DNA of 39,513 nucleotides, from the NCBI GenBank assembly GCA_002697345.1, contig NZVE01000002.1, positions 1 to 39,513 of the forward strand, written 5' to 3'. This stretch comes from Paracoccaceae bacterium. GTDB taxonomy: Bacteria; Pseudomonadota; Alphaproteobacteria; Rhodobacterales; Rhodobacteraceae. The translations under genes and the position numbers were made by a program. The notes beneath the pieces were generated by a model that saw only the letters and a list, made by a program, of their open reading frames with translations, was not told where the DNA came from and ran no database searches. This document shows, one piece after another, positions 15,409 through 22,672 of the stretch. Position 1 is the first letter of the stretch; the number at the start of each line of letters is the position of its first letter.

Positions 15409-15951
15409 ATGGTAGTAATAGAATTAAGTGAGTCTGAACTCAGTTGGTGTTTAGAAAACGCTAAAAAAATTGTCGAACATTACAGTAAAAAGGGTAGTAA
15501 AGGTTCTGGAACATATAATCATAACAAAGTGGACAGTAATTTGGTAGGTTATAAATCTGAAGTCGCCTGTAAAAAGTGGTTTTCTGAGTTTATTCCTCTT
15601 CAAGAAGTGCGTTGTCATTTTGAAGACTATCTTCAACCTAATACTAATGGTGACATTCAAATCAAAACACAAGGTTTTGAGATTAAAGGATTGAGGCCGC
15701 ATCATTGGGATAAGTTTAAGAGATGTATTCCACCACACCAATTAGAAAAATATGTAAAGCATGATAGAATAGTTGTCTGGACTGTGACCACAGGAGACAT
15801 TAAGAATAACGAGGTGGACATAAAGGGTTGGAATTGGTGTAAGGAAGTTAAAGAACACGGAGTCTTTAGACAAACCATTTGTGCAAACATCTGGTTAAAG
15901 GAAGATGATAGGATGAGGGATTTAGATAGTTTAAAGGATTTATTAAGTTGA
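15409..15951 (+). CDS. Putative PD-(D/E)XK nuclease
   Basis: 180-aa soluble protein. GYKSEVACKKWF (47-58) looks like the first helix of a restriction-type fold with E51, and GDIQIKTQGFEIKG supplies D82 and E91-x-K93, the D...ExK catalytic pattern. Two cysteines and HHW/HQL residues follow. A single-domain nuclease of this kind could degrade host DNA, resolve branched DNA or act as a restriction enzyme. No methylase partner is present. The call rests on the motif only, so a non-catalytic relative is possible. Confidence 0.6.
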   Translation: MVVIELSESELSWCLENAKKIVEHYSKKGSKGSGTYNHNKVDSNLVGYKSEVACKKWFSEFIPLQEVRCHFEDYLQPNTNGDIQIKTQGFEIKGLRPHHWDKFKRCIPPHQLEKYVKHDRIVVWTVTTGDIKNNEVDIKGWNWCKEVKEHGVFRQTICANIWLKEDDRMRDLDSLKDLLS

Positions 15952-15956
15952 GTTTA

Positions 15957-16205
15957 ATGAGTATTAAAAATCCCACTTTAGACGTTTGTGAAGAGTGTTC
16001 CATAGAAGCGATGTTATTCCGAGTGGATGATTATCGCAAGAAAACTCATCATCTTTGTAAGCCTTGTTTTGAAAATAAGTTAAATACCATTGAAGATTGG
16101 TTTGTAAATCTGCAACTTTCTTTAGAGGGTTGGTATGAAGACTTAGAATTGAATCAACGATGGGATATGGTAAATGATATATTTGACTCTATTTCCCAAC
16201 ATTGA
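15957..16205 (+). CDS. Zinc-binding protein, 82 aa
   Basis: CEEC near the N-terminus and a downstream C-x2-C (LCKPCFENKL) form one zinc-binding site; a helical, Trp- and acid-rich C-terminal part follows. The start may be TTG 15948, which overlaps the preceding stop, or ATG 15957; either leaves the zinc site intact. Unknown function. Confidence 0.6.
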   Translation: MSIKNPTLDVCEECSIEAMLFRVDDYRKKTHHLCKPCFENKLNTIEDWFVNLQLSLEGWYEDLELNQRWDMVNDIFDSISQH

Positions 16206-16214
16206 ACCACAACC

Positions 16215-16224
16215 CTTTTATACT
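16215..16224 (+). promoter_or_regulatory. TATA box for the 16257 HTH gene
   Basis: CTTTTATACT is about 40 bases before ATG 16257, the same spacing as the TTCWTATAGT promoters, and lies in a 51-base gap. GAGGAATT near 16247 is the ribosome-binding site. Confidence 0.5.
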
Positions 16225-16256
16225 ATCCGTCCCTCCCAAAGATTAGAGGAATTAAG

Positions 16257-16502
16257 ATGCCACCGAGAAATAAAATGAATATGGCGGGTATGACACAAGT
16301 GCAAATGCTGGAAGAACATTTCAATCACTATGATTCTATTAGTGATGGTGAAGCACAGATGTATCGTATTCGTAGTTTGCCCCGAAGAATAATGGATTTG
16401 AAGAAAAAAGGATATGAGTTTGAACACCAATGGTCAAGAGATTTGACAGGACAAAGGTATGTTCGATATGTGCTGACTCACAGCCCTAACAGGAGTGATT
16501 AA
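16257..16502 (+). CDS. Phage-type helix-turn-helix protein
   Basis: 81 aa. The sequence VQMLEEHFNHYDSISDGEAQ, then IRSLPRRIMDLKKKGYEFE, then RYVRYVL follows the small phage HTH domain (I believe the PF14090 type), in which the second helix recognises DNA and a beta-wing follows. Such proteins are usually transcription regulators of the virus. It heads an operon with its own TATA box, followed within two bases by the next gene. Confidence 0.7.
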   Translation: MPPRNKMNMAGMTQVQMLEEHFNHYDSISDGEAQMYRIRSLPRRIMDLKKKGYEFEHQWSRDLTGQRYVRYVLTHSPNRSD

Positions 16503-16503
16503 A

Positions 16504-16773
16504 ATGATGGGTGAGATTAGAACTCAACTAAAGAATATTTCAGGACGTTTAAACATGAGTGAGTTTACCGAACCTTACAAGACTGATGGTGGAGTTTCTT
16601 GCATCCGCAGAGATTCCATAGCGGCTTTTACCACTACTAAAGATGAAATAACTGTTCATCTTCGTTCTGGAACTATTTTCACCATAACTTTAGATGAAAA
16701 TGAAGCAAATATAGAAAACATTACTGCTGATTTAGCAGGTATTATTGCTGAAGATGACACGGTGACAGAATGA
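16504..16773 (+). CDS. Small beta-rich protein, 89 aa
   Basis: Begins at ATG 16504, preceded by AGGAGTGATT that straddles the previous stop; in-frame GTG 16495 is less likely. DEITVHLRSGTIFTITLD suggests a compact beta-barrel followed by an acidic helix. Ends in an ATGA overlap with the next gene. Unknown function. Confidence 0.6.
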   Translation: MMGEIRTQLKNISGRLNMSEFTEPYKTDGGVSCIRRDSIAAFTTTKDEITVHLRSGTIFTITLDENEANIENITADLAGIIAEDDTVTE

Positions 16774-16979
16774 ATGCTGAAAGAGTTATGATTGATATAA
16801 AAGTAAATCACGCACAGCGTAGTGGTTATTTTGTCCGTTGTCACGGATTGAAACAATCCATAGAAAAAATAGAGAGTTTACAAGATACGAGAGTCGTAGG
16901 TCTTGTGTATGATGGTGGAAACTCAATAGAGTTGATTCTCGACCCCCCATTAATTAAAATCGGAGAGGGTGAGGAATGA
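16770..16979 (+). CDS. Small unknown protein, 69 aa
   Basis: ATGA-coupled at both ends with its neighbours. Mixed beta/alpha (YFVRCHGLKQSIEKIESLQ), no cysteine pair or membrane segment. Not recognised. Confidence 0.55.
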   Translation: MNAERVMIDIKVNHAQRSGYFVRCHGLKQSIEKIESLQDTRVVGLVYDGGNSIELILDPPLIKIGEGEE

Positions 16980-17296
16980 ATATGGTAGTTGTTGGTCTGT
17001 GTGGCCCTACTCGCCATGACATTCCTAATGTGAATAACTTCTTATTCCCTACTACGGTGGAACGTCCTTTGGATTTCGTATCTCATTACACAGATTCTTT
17101 GAGTTTTATAGATAGTTTGTCGGATGACACACACCTTGAATTATACATAACAGGTTTAACACCTGTTTTAACTTCATTTTTGTCTGCATGGGTTAAAAGA
17201 AATGATGAAAAAAGAAGGGTAGGTGCGAATACTCGCCATCTTACCTTGTATCATTACAATCGTGATAACAACGATTACGAAGCCCATTTGTTTTAG
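16976..17296 (+). CDS. Small Rossmann-like protein, 106 aa
   Basis: The N-terminal strand MVVVGLCGPT, the central LELYITGLTPVLTSFLSAW and the C-terminal LTLYHYNRDNNDYEAH resemble a small alpha/beta protein found in some phages and bacteria, with a strand-turn-helix TGLT element that could bind a nucleotide. Naming a family would be guesswork. It is coupled to the previous gene through an ATGA overlap, after a GAGGGTGAGG site. Confidence 0.6.
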   Translation: MNMVVVGLCGPTRHDIPNVNNFLFPTTVERPLDFVSHYTDSLSFIDSLSDDTHLELYITGLTPVLTSFLSAWVKRNDEKRRVGANTRHLTLYHYNRDNNDYEAHLF

Positions 17297-17304
17297 GTGA
17301 TATT

Positions 17305-17442
17305 GTGTTTAGGATTTGTGCTTACTGTTTGTCTTCTGATGTTAAAATAATTTATGCTAGAAGAAACTCTTCTTTACTTTGTCAAGAGTGTGGGCGTGTT
17401 TCCAACAACATTGGTTTAGACGAGTCGCAACCCAGAAGGTGA
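17305..17442 (+). CDS. Zinc-ribbon micro-protein, 45 aa
   Basis: GTG start 5 bases after AGGTGAT. CAYC (5-8) and CQEC (26-29) are spaced as in a zinc ribbon. Its coding end carries the AAGGTGATT site for the next gene. Function unknown; may act as a DNA- or protein-binding knuckle. Confidence 0.6.
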   Translation: MFRICAYCLSSDVKIIYARRNSSLLCQECGRVSNNIGLDESQPRR

Positions 17443-17447
17443 TTACT

Positions 17448-17876
17448 GTGAGCACTTTAAAATCGTTGCTGGAACTTAAGGAATCTGATAATTACGAGAG
17501 GGACTTTAACGCTCTCCGTCAGCAAGTGCTTCCTTTAATGAATCAGTTGGCTAAAGAGAACGCTGAACTAAGGAAGGCATCAGAGGAAAAACCTTTATCC
17601 GAAACTGAGTGGCCAAAAGATTTAACGCCCCACCCTGCCAACCCTCAAGTTCCTGTGAGGGAAAAAGGTCGAAACGGTAAAAGGTGGAAACACTATTGCG
17701 AGCAAATAGAGAAGGCTATGTTCATAGATGATTTAAGAGAGGTCATTTTAGAGATGTTTAATCAAGGATTCTTAGACACCGATGTTCTGGATGCCGTGTT
17801 CTGCACCGTGAAAAAGGGGCGGAGAATATCAGTCCATAATTACAATGGTGTATTTACCATTGATAACAAAGCATAA
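17448..17876 (+). CDS. Coiled-coil protein, 142 aa
   Basis: I place the start at GTG 17448 because AAGGTGATT is 5 bases upstream; a longer frame from 17379 would overlap the zinc-ribbon gene and encode unlike sequence. The N-terminal 50 residues form a coiled coil (LRQQVLPLMNQLAKENAELRK), then a proline-rich basic linker and a helical C-terminal domain (VILEMFNQGFLDTDVLDAV). Unknown function. Confidence 0.65.
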   Translation: MSTLKSLLELKESDNYERDFNALRQQVLPLMNQLAKENAELRKASEEKPLSETEWPKDLTPHPANPQVPVREKGRNGKRWKHYCEQIEKAMFIDDLREVILEMFNQGFLDTDVLDAVFCTVKKGRRISVHNYNGVFTIDNKA

Positions 17877-17882
17877 AGAGTA

Positions 17883-17903
17883 AGCAGTTCTAATTAAACT
17901 GCT
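17883..17903. repeat. Inverted repeat touching a start codon
   Basis: AGCAGTT (17883-17889) and AACTGCT (17897-17903) are perfect 7-bp arms around CTAATTA, ending directly at ATG 17904. It could be an operator or an mRNA hairpin blocking the start. Confidence 0.45.
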
Positions 17904-18125
17904 ATGTCTGAAGATATTTGTTGCCGCCACCCCCACTTGAGAGAGGAATTAGTGGATGCTATAACTTTAGATTTAGTCAGAGGCGTTCAGTTTTTACTAC
18001 CTGAAGAAGACTCTCTTGAGCCGTGTTTTGAAATAGAAACTATTGTGGATAACATCTGTGCTGAAAAGCCGTTTTTTCGCATCCAACCTGAAACCCGTAA
18101 AATAGACCCCTGCGAGGAAGAATAG
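17904..18125 (+). CDS. Acidic protein, 73 aa
   Basis: Acidic and cysteine-containing (CCRHPH at 6-11, further single Cys residues), no membrane segment. It has no ribosome-binding site; a GCATAAAGAG TATA-like box about 27 bases upstream would allow a leaderless transcript. Last gene of the small-gene region, followed by a terminator-like hairpin. Unknown function. Confidence 0.6.
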   Translation: MSEDICCRHPHLREELVDAITLDLVRGVQFLLPEEDSLEPCFEIETIVDNICAEKPFFRIQPETRKIDPCEEE

Positions 18126-18128
18126 GGT

Positions 18129-18167
18129 TTTGAAATAAAGGGTGGGTCGTGGGTCTTTATTTTCAAA
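18129..18167 (+). terminator. Long hairpin after the small-gene region
   Basis: TTTGAAATAAAG (18129-18140) pairs with CTTTATTTTCAAA (18155-18167) over 12 bp with one bulged A; the loop is G/T-rich. It separates the small-gene region from the next block and is followed by a new promoter, so it is probably a terminator or transcript-end stabiliser. Confidence 0.5.
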
Positions 18168-18177
18168 GGTAGCGAGA

Positions 18178-18186
18178 GTTTATAAT
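18178..18186 (+). promoter_or_regulatory. TATA box for the 18223 gene
   Basis: GTTTATAAT is 41-45 bases upstream of ATG 18223, at the usual spacing here. A transcript start near 18206 would coincide with an ATG opening a 6-codon frame (MPKGRI) whose TGA overlaps ATG 18223. Confidence 0.5.
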
Positions 18187-18222
18187 GGATAGGTGAAATA
18201 TAGTAATGCCTAAAGGCAGGAT

Positions 18223-18735
18223 ATGATTAAAATGGCAGAAACAAGATTTTGGAAGCGTGTTGGAATGCGTTTAACTAGAGAACTAGCGTTTGAAATGGAG
18301 AGTAAGATGAATGCAAAAGGTTCTTACTTAGATGATGATTTAGAGGAGTTCACGGCTATTGATGCCGAGTCTTCTGATTACAAGACTGAGTTAGAGCAGT
18401 TATTCGATTCTCCTGATGAGTATTTGGAAACAGGCGACCCTGTTAATGGTGGTGCGGCTGTTATAGATATATCATATCATTACTACCAAAAAAACCGAAA
18501 ACCACGCTTGATGGCTATCCGAGCCGAACTTAAAGAGAAGTTTGAGGCTGAGAAGGATGCGACTATCGCAGAGAGAATGGCCGAAGACGCAGATTTGACT
18601 TTGGAAAAGGCTACTTCAGATTGGGATTTGGAAGTTTCTCAGGAAATCAGGCAACAGGCTACGGAAATCTGGCAAACTGAGTTTGATGAATATGTCGTAG
18701 CATTACAGGAAGAATACGGTGTAGCATCTCAGTAA
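18223..18735 (+). CDS. Helical acidic protein, 170 aa
   Basis: Helical, acidic protein with many Glu/Lys heptads in its C-terminal half (ELKEKFEAEKDATIAERMAED). No family recognised. AAAGGCAGG precedes ATG 18223; the downstream ATG 18232 (MAETRFWK) is an alternative. First gene of the large block that may encode virion or assembly proteins. Confidence 0.7.
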   Translation: MIKMAETRFWKRVGMRLTRELAFEMESKMNAKGSYLDDDLEEFTAIDAESSDYKTELEQLFDSPDEYLETGDPVNGGAAVIDISYHYYQKNRKPRLMAIRAELKEKFEAEKDATIAERMAEDADLTLEKATSDWDLEVSQEIRQQATEIWQTEFDEYVVALQEEYGVASQ

Positions 18736-18744
18736 GGTGATTGA

Positions 18745-19215
18745 ATGTCATCGGATGCCAAACCTAAGAAGCCTAAGTTTCATTCCCTTCCTGCTACCGA
18801 AGGTTTAATTTTTGACATTGTAAAATACTTGTTAGAAGGTAATGGTGCTTCAAGTAGTAGGGAAATAGTGGAACACATCTCTTTCGGTTTAGGTAAGAGT
18901 CGAAGGCATACTGCCCCTGAGATAGTAGGTGTTTTAAGGAATAGAAAGATGTTCTGTCCGACCACAGGTTATCAAAAGCATAGTGGAAACAGGTGGAGAT
19001 TAGATTTAGTTGAACTTCAAAGATACATTAAATCTAAAGGTTATCAAGAGCGAGCAGAGTCTTTTGAATTACCTGTGTTGATTCAAAGACTTAAGAGAAG
19101 GAATCTTTCTTCCACTATCGTAGCCATGAATGATTTACTTGAGAATCAAGACTCTCTGGAAGATGATGAAGTGATAAATAAAGTGTATGATTCTCTCCTA
19201 TTTCTCTGGGGTTAG
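18745..19215 (+). CDS. Putative winged-helix DNA-binding protein
   Basis: 156 aa. After a Lys/Pro-rich N-terminus, residues 17-85 (GLIFDIVKYLLEGNGASSSREIVEHI...EIVGVLRNRKMFCP...NRWRLD) have the helix-turn-helix and wing pattern of winged-helix regulators. AESFEL at about 109 resembles the AESF joints seen elsewhere but lies in a helical region. It could regulate the structural block it precedes. AGGTGATTG is the ribosome-binding site. Confidence 0.6.
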   Translation: MSSDAKPKKPKFHSLPATEGLIFDIVKYLLEGNGASSSREIVEHISFGLGKSRRHTAPEIVGVLRNRKMFCPTTGYQKHSGNRWRLDLVELQRYIKSKGYQERAESFELPVLIQRLKRRNLSSTIVAMNDLLENQDSLEDDEVINKVYDSLLFLWG

Positions 19216-19227
19216 CCGTAGCCAATG

Positions 19228-19238
19228 TTCATATAGTC
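19228..19238 (+). promoter_or_regulatory. TATA box (TTCATATAGTC), with nearby IR
   Basis: TTCATATAGTC belongs to the TTCWTATAGT class but is 66 bases from ATG 19294, so the leader would be longer. A perfect TAGGAT/ATCCTA inverted repeat with a 4-base loop at 19262-19277 lies in that leader and may regulate it. A second candidate box (CATAAATAGG, centred at 19260) is 34 bases from the start. Confidence 0.4.
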
Positions 19239-19293
19239 CCACCGCTACATTCGGACATAAATAGGATGTTTATCCTAATTAGGAGTTAATAAA

Positions 19294-20109
19294 ATGTATT
19301 TTCTTAGACAATATCTTAAAGGTGTTAAAGGTTCAGGCACAAAAGATATTTGGTCGGGAGATTTCGTTCCGAATGAAGATGAAATATTAGAAAACTTTGG
19401 TGATAATGGTAAATACATTATTTTCCAAAGAGGTAAAGGAATCAGAGGTATGAAGAAAATAGTTGAGTATGGGCCATACACTCCTAATCTTATGATTGAA
19501 GATGAAACTCCTAAAAATCGAATGATGTCAGGTTTAAAGATTAAAGCCAAGAGTGATTGGATGCCCAAAGTATTCGCCGCAGAAGGTAAAACCATCAATG
19601 TTAAACAACAGATTGATTTAGAAGATTTATCGGATGATGATTTGGATGAGTTGTGGGGTTCTATGTTAAACACTCCTGTGGAGTCCGAAGATGATTTTGA
19701 TAAGTTTTCGGAAGATACTCAAAAGATTCGTAAAGAAATCAACCGCAGATTAGGCGAAAGACAGTCGTTAGTAAGTTCTATGCAAACCGATATGGGTGAT
19801 ATAGATGATATGGTTGCTGAGAATGATACCATCAGCAAAGCGTTAGAAGATGCTCAGAAGTTAGTTGGAGAGGGTCACAGCACTTTAGCCGTTGTTATGG
19901 CAGGGGTCACAGGATTGGTTGTAGGTGGTGTTGCTCAAGAAGTCAGATGGAGTAAAAAAATGACTGAGGCTGAAGAGAGATTAGCACGTTTAGAGTCACA
20001 GTTAAGTGATTTAGCGGCTTCTCAAGAGAACAGAGCCGAGCAGAGAGTTTATGACCCTCTTTCAACTAGCAATATCCTTCACAGATTTAACAGTAGTCAA
20101 GGACTTTGA
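19294..20109 (+). CDS. Membrane/coiled-coil protein with FAAE motif
   Basis: 271-aa protein of unknown family. The N-terminal 90 residues are basic, with Gly-rich beta sequence. VFAAEG (93-98) matches the F-x-A-E core of the AESFGAE joints. A mainly acidic helical part follows, then a Gly-rich membrane helix (about 197-216) and a terminal coiled coil (TEAEERLARLESQLSDLAASQ). Cleavage after AAE would free a 97-aa basic N-terminal domain from a membrane part. A structural or scaffold role is plausible. AGGAG precedes the ATG. Confidence 0.7.
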   Translation: MYFLRQYLKGVKGSGTKDIWSGDFVPNEDEILENFGDNGKYIIFQRGKGIRGMKKIVEYGPYTPNLMIEDETPKNRMMSGLKIKAKSDWMPKVFAAEGKTINVKQQIDLEDLSDDDLDELWGSMLNTPVESEDDFDKFSEDTQKIRKEINRRLGERQSLVSSMQTDMGDIDDMVAENDTISKALEDAQKLVGEGHSTLAVVMAGVTGLVVGGVAQEVRWSKKMTEAEERLARLESQLSDLAASQENRAEQRVYDPLSTSNILHRFNSSQGL

Positions 20110-20118
20110 GGTGACTAC

Positions 20119-20622
20119 ATGAATGAAAACGAAGATTTTGATGCTCTTAGAAACAATTTGAAATATCTCAAATTATCTTTAGAGAATGAAAGAGTCAAAG
20201 CCCAAGAAAAATTATTTTTAGATTTTACTCAGACTGTAATGGGTATGGACATGGAAGATGAGCGAACTGTTTTACTTTCCCAAGCGTATATGACTACGGT
20301 AAAAGAATTAGCAGATGAGGAAATTGGACTCCCTGAGCGATTGCAGAACTTTATTAATTCAGATTTTCTATACACTTTACTTACTTACCGTAATTTAAGA
20401 TACGAGCGTGAGATTAAAAAGTTTCTTAGACATTTGAGTGAGTTATTAGTGACTACTAGCAAAGAGGGGGAAACCCGCGACTTTAAAAGTTTGGAACATT
20501 TCTTTAATCGTTCTATAATGGGGGCTTTAGACATAATTGAACCTGAAACTGCGGAAAACCGTGAAGAAATTGTTAGTATGATTGTCAATGCTATTGGCCA
20601 ACCTTTTAGAACAACGGCATGA
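20119..20622 (+). CDS. All-helical 167-aa protein, unknown
   Basis: Almost entirely alpha-helical, acidic, with hydrophobic heptads (LRNNLKYLKLSLENERVKAQ) and no cysteines. Preceded by GAGGTGACTAC and 9 bases from the previous gene, with which it probably forms an operon. No family recognised. Confidence 0.7.
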   Translation: MNENEDFDALRNNLKYLKLSLENERVKAQEKLFLDFTQTVMGMDMEDERTVLLSQAYMTTVKELADEEIGLPERLQNFINSDFLYTLLTYRNLRYEREIKKFLRHLSELLVTTSKEGETRDFKSLEHFFNRSIMGALDIIEPETAENREEIVSMIVNAIGQPFRTTA

Positions 20623-20639
20623 TGACCGTATAGCATAGG

Positions 20640-20648
20640 TTAAATACC
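20640..20648 (+). promoter_or_regulatory. TATA-like box and IR before the 20677 gene
   Basis: TTAAATACC about 34 bases before ATG 20677. AATACCA (20643-20649) and TGGTATT (20667-20673) form a 7-bp inverted repeat overlapping the box, a possible operator. Confidence 0.4.
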
Positions 20649-20676
20649 ATGTCTGCCTATTGAAGTTGGTATTAGT

Positions 20677-22152
20677 ATGTCTTTTGATGATATTTTAGAA
20701 CCTAAGAGTTCTTCTTACGAAGAAAAACCTGTTTCCCCCCCTCGACCAAAACCTTCTCCGAGTGCAAAGAAACCTTCCATAGAGTCTTTGTTAGGTGATG
20801 CAGATGTTTCGCAGTTTGCGAAAAGGATGGGATTAAATGATGATTTGACCAAGCAAGTTCTTGTTCCTTTGTTAGCAGTTTTGGATAAGCATGGTGGAAA
20901 GATAATTGACCCTGAAAGCCCGACTACACAAACATTAGTTTCCTTAACTACTCTAGCCAATGAGTTTGGCCCACTTATTCAAGGGGCTTATCAGTATTTC
21001 TCAGGCGTTAAAACTCAATTAGATGCGGCAGATGCGGCTTTACTAGAAGCAAACGCGGCGGCCTTGTCTGCTTCTGAGTTAAACAGTCTGTTCGGAACAG
21101 ATGATGATATTGGAACAGCACCCGAAGCCGAAAAGATAATCGAAACTAGACGAGAACCTAGAAAAAGCATCCACGATAACGCTCCGAGTGCTTCAGCACC
21201 CAAGTCTCTTTTAGAATTAGGGAAAATTGATTATTATTCCCTTTTAGCCAATGATACTATCTCCTCGCAAGGGGTTAATACCGCAGGAAGCGATATTTAT
21301 AAATCTCAACAAAGAAACTTAGAAATGGAACAGCAAGCCAAAACAGGGTGGTCTAAATTGCCACCTAAGTCTTCCACTATTGTTCCTCTGGACAGATTGG
21401 CTTCCGAAAACGGGATGACTTCTGAGGGCGTTAAAACTAAGGACAATCAATATAGTGTTAATGGGGGGAAACCTAATGAAACTTCTATTGATTTAATGTC
21501 ACCTAAATCTGCTTCAATCGTGGATGAAGGAAGAAATGATATTCTTTCGGCTATGCGTCAAGAAACCCAAACTCGTAAGATGTGGTCTTCTGACCCTGCG
21601 GCGGCTAATCCTCAAATGAGTGCTGAAGAAATGGTAGCCCACATTAAAGCCCAAGCCCGCCCTGGTCAAGGAGGTCAGACCTCCACAGATGCTAGTAAGA
21701 TGAGAAGGCCAACCCGAAACTTTGATGTGGTAATAGGGGCAAAAGACGCTTTCAATATCGCTGGTGCAGAAAGTTTAGCCGCTAATGCCTTTAAAGTTGA
21801 TGGGTTAGCAGAGGCTATGGCCGCAGAGAAAAATAAAATTAAGGCTAGTCAGAACACTAATTCATCGCCATTCGGGGCTACTGATGATTTTATGATGGAT
21901 TATTCTGCGAGTCAAGAGGCAGAATTGACTTCTATGGAATCTGAAAGTATTATTCAAATCACGGATTCAAACTCTGATTGGTCTTTGGGTTCAGTTTCAG
22001 ATTTAAACTCTCAAGATATAGGAATTGAAGGCATAGAATTAGAGATTCCTGAATTAGATGTAAGTTTAACTTCTGATTCTGCTTCCTATGATTCAGAAGC
22101 ATTAGATAGGACACCTAAAAGGAATCAATTTAGAAGTTCCAATTCTTCGTGA
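20677..22152 (+). CDS. Largely disordered 491-aa protein
   Basis: N-terminal Pro/Ser-rich tail (about 8-33), then a compact helical domain (about 34-140, SIESLLGDADVSQFAKRMGL...LTTLANEFGPLIQGAYQYF) and a long low-complexity remainder rich in Ser, Asp, Ala and Glu. Ala-rich helices (DAADAALLEANAAALSASE) lie in between. Low-complexity tails of this kind are common in virion scaffold or tegument-like proteins. AGAESLAANAFK near 364 resembles, but is not identical to, the AESF joints. Not a known family. Confidence 0.75.
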   Translation: MSFDDILEPKSSSYEEKPVSPPRPKPSPSAKKPSIESLLGDADVSQFAKRMGLNDDLTKQVLVPLLAVLDKHGGKIIDPESPTTQTLVSLTTLANEFGPLIQGAYQYFSGVKTQLDAADAALLEANAAALSASELNSLFGTDDDIGTAPEAEKIIETRREPRKSIHDNAPSASAPKSLLELGKIDYYSLLANDTISSQGVNTAGSDIYKSQQRNLEMEQQAKTGWSKLPPKSSTIVPLDRLASENGMTSEGVKTKDNQYSVNGGKPNETSIDLMSPKSASIVDEGRNDILSAMRQETQTRKMWSSDPAAANPQMSAEEMVAHIKAQARPGQGGQTSTDASKMRRPTRNFDVVIGAKDAFNIAGAESLAANAFKVDGLAEAMAAEKNKIKASQNTNSSPFGATDDFMMDYSASQEAELTSMESESIIQITDSNSDWSLGSVSDLNSQDIGIEGIELEIPELDVSLTSDSASYDSEALDRTPKRNQFRSSNSS

Positions 22153-22619
22153 GAGTGAGTAGTGTGAGCATAGTCGGGGGAAATGCTGTTTGGCGGAGAT
22201 TTATAGTCAATCAAATGCCTGAATGGTTAAAGTGGCTTAAATCTGTTCATCTTCCATCGCATTTAAGACTGTGGACTAAATACTTAGACGCTACACCCCC
22301 TAAAAACGCTTACTCACGAATGAAAAGAATGGGTGGTGACGATGAAGAACTACTAACTTTGCTCTTTATTCCTGATGAGTCTTTTTGGAAGCAGTTAGAA
22401 GTCGAGGTTGGTGAAGAAAAATCTTCCAAGATGTATAGGGTCGCTCTTTCTTTAACGATGGATGATTTCTTGCACGATTTAACTTTGTATGCTCAACAGT
22501 TTCCCGAAATACGGAGCATCTATGTTTTACTCAACACCTATCAAGATTGGTTTGATGAGTTTGTGAATTACTTAAGGGCAGACTTGTATCAAGAATGGCA
22601 AGAGAAAAACCTACTGTAA
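22149..22619 (+). CDS. Unknown 156-aa helical protein
   Basis: Starts with GTG overlapping the previous stop (GTGA), so it is translationally coupled. Trp-rich and helical (PEWLKWLKSVHLPSHLRLWTKY); the C-terminal half has amphipathic helices. No known motif. Probably functions with the 20677 product. Confidence 0.65.
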   Translation: MRVSSVSIVGGNAVWRRFIVNQMPEWLKWLKSVHLPSHLRLWTKYLDATPPKNAYSRMKRMGGDDEELLTLLFIPDESFWKQLEVEVGEEKSSKMYRVALSLTMDDFLHDLTLYAQQFPEIRSIYVLLNTYQDWFDEFVNYLRADLYQEWQEKNLL

Positions 22620-22626
22620 ATAAGTA

Positions 22627-22643
22627 GCGAGCCTTCTTATAGT
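22627..22643 (+). promoter_or_regulatory. Extended promoter, copy 1 (GCGAGCCTTCTTATAGT)
   Basis: This 17-base block agrees at 16 positions with 36944-36960. It includes the TATA box TTCTTATAGT (22634-22643), 39 bases before ATG 22673, and an upstream GCGAGCC that may be the TFB-recognition or an activator element. ATTAGGTG serves as the ribosome-binding site. Confidence 0.6.
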
Positions 22644-22672
22644 ATCTCGGTTAGATTTAATTAGGTGTTCTT

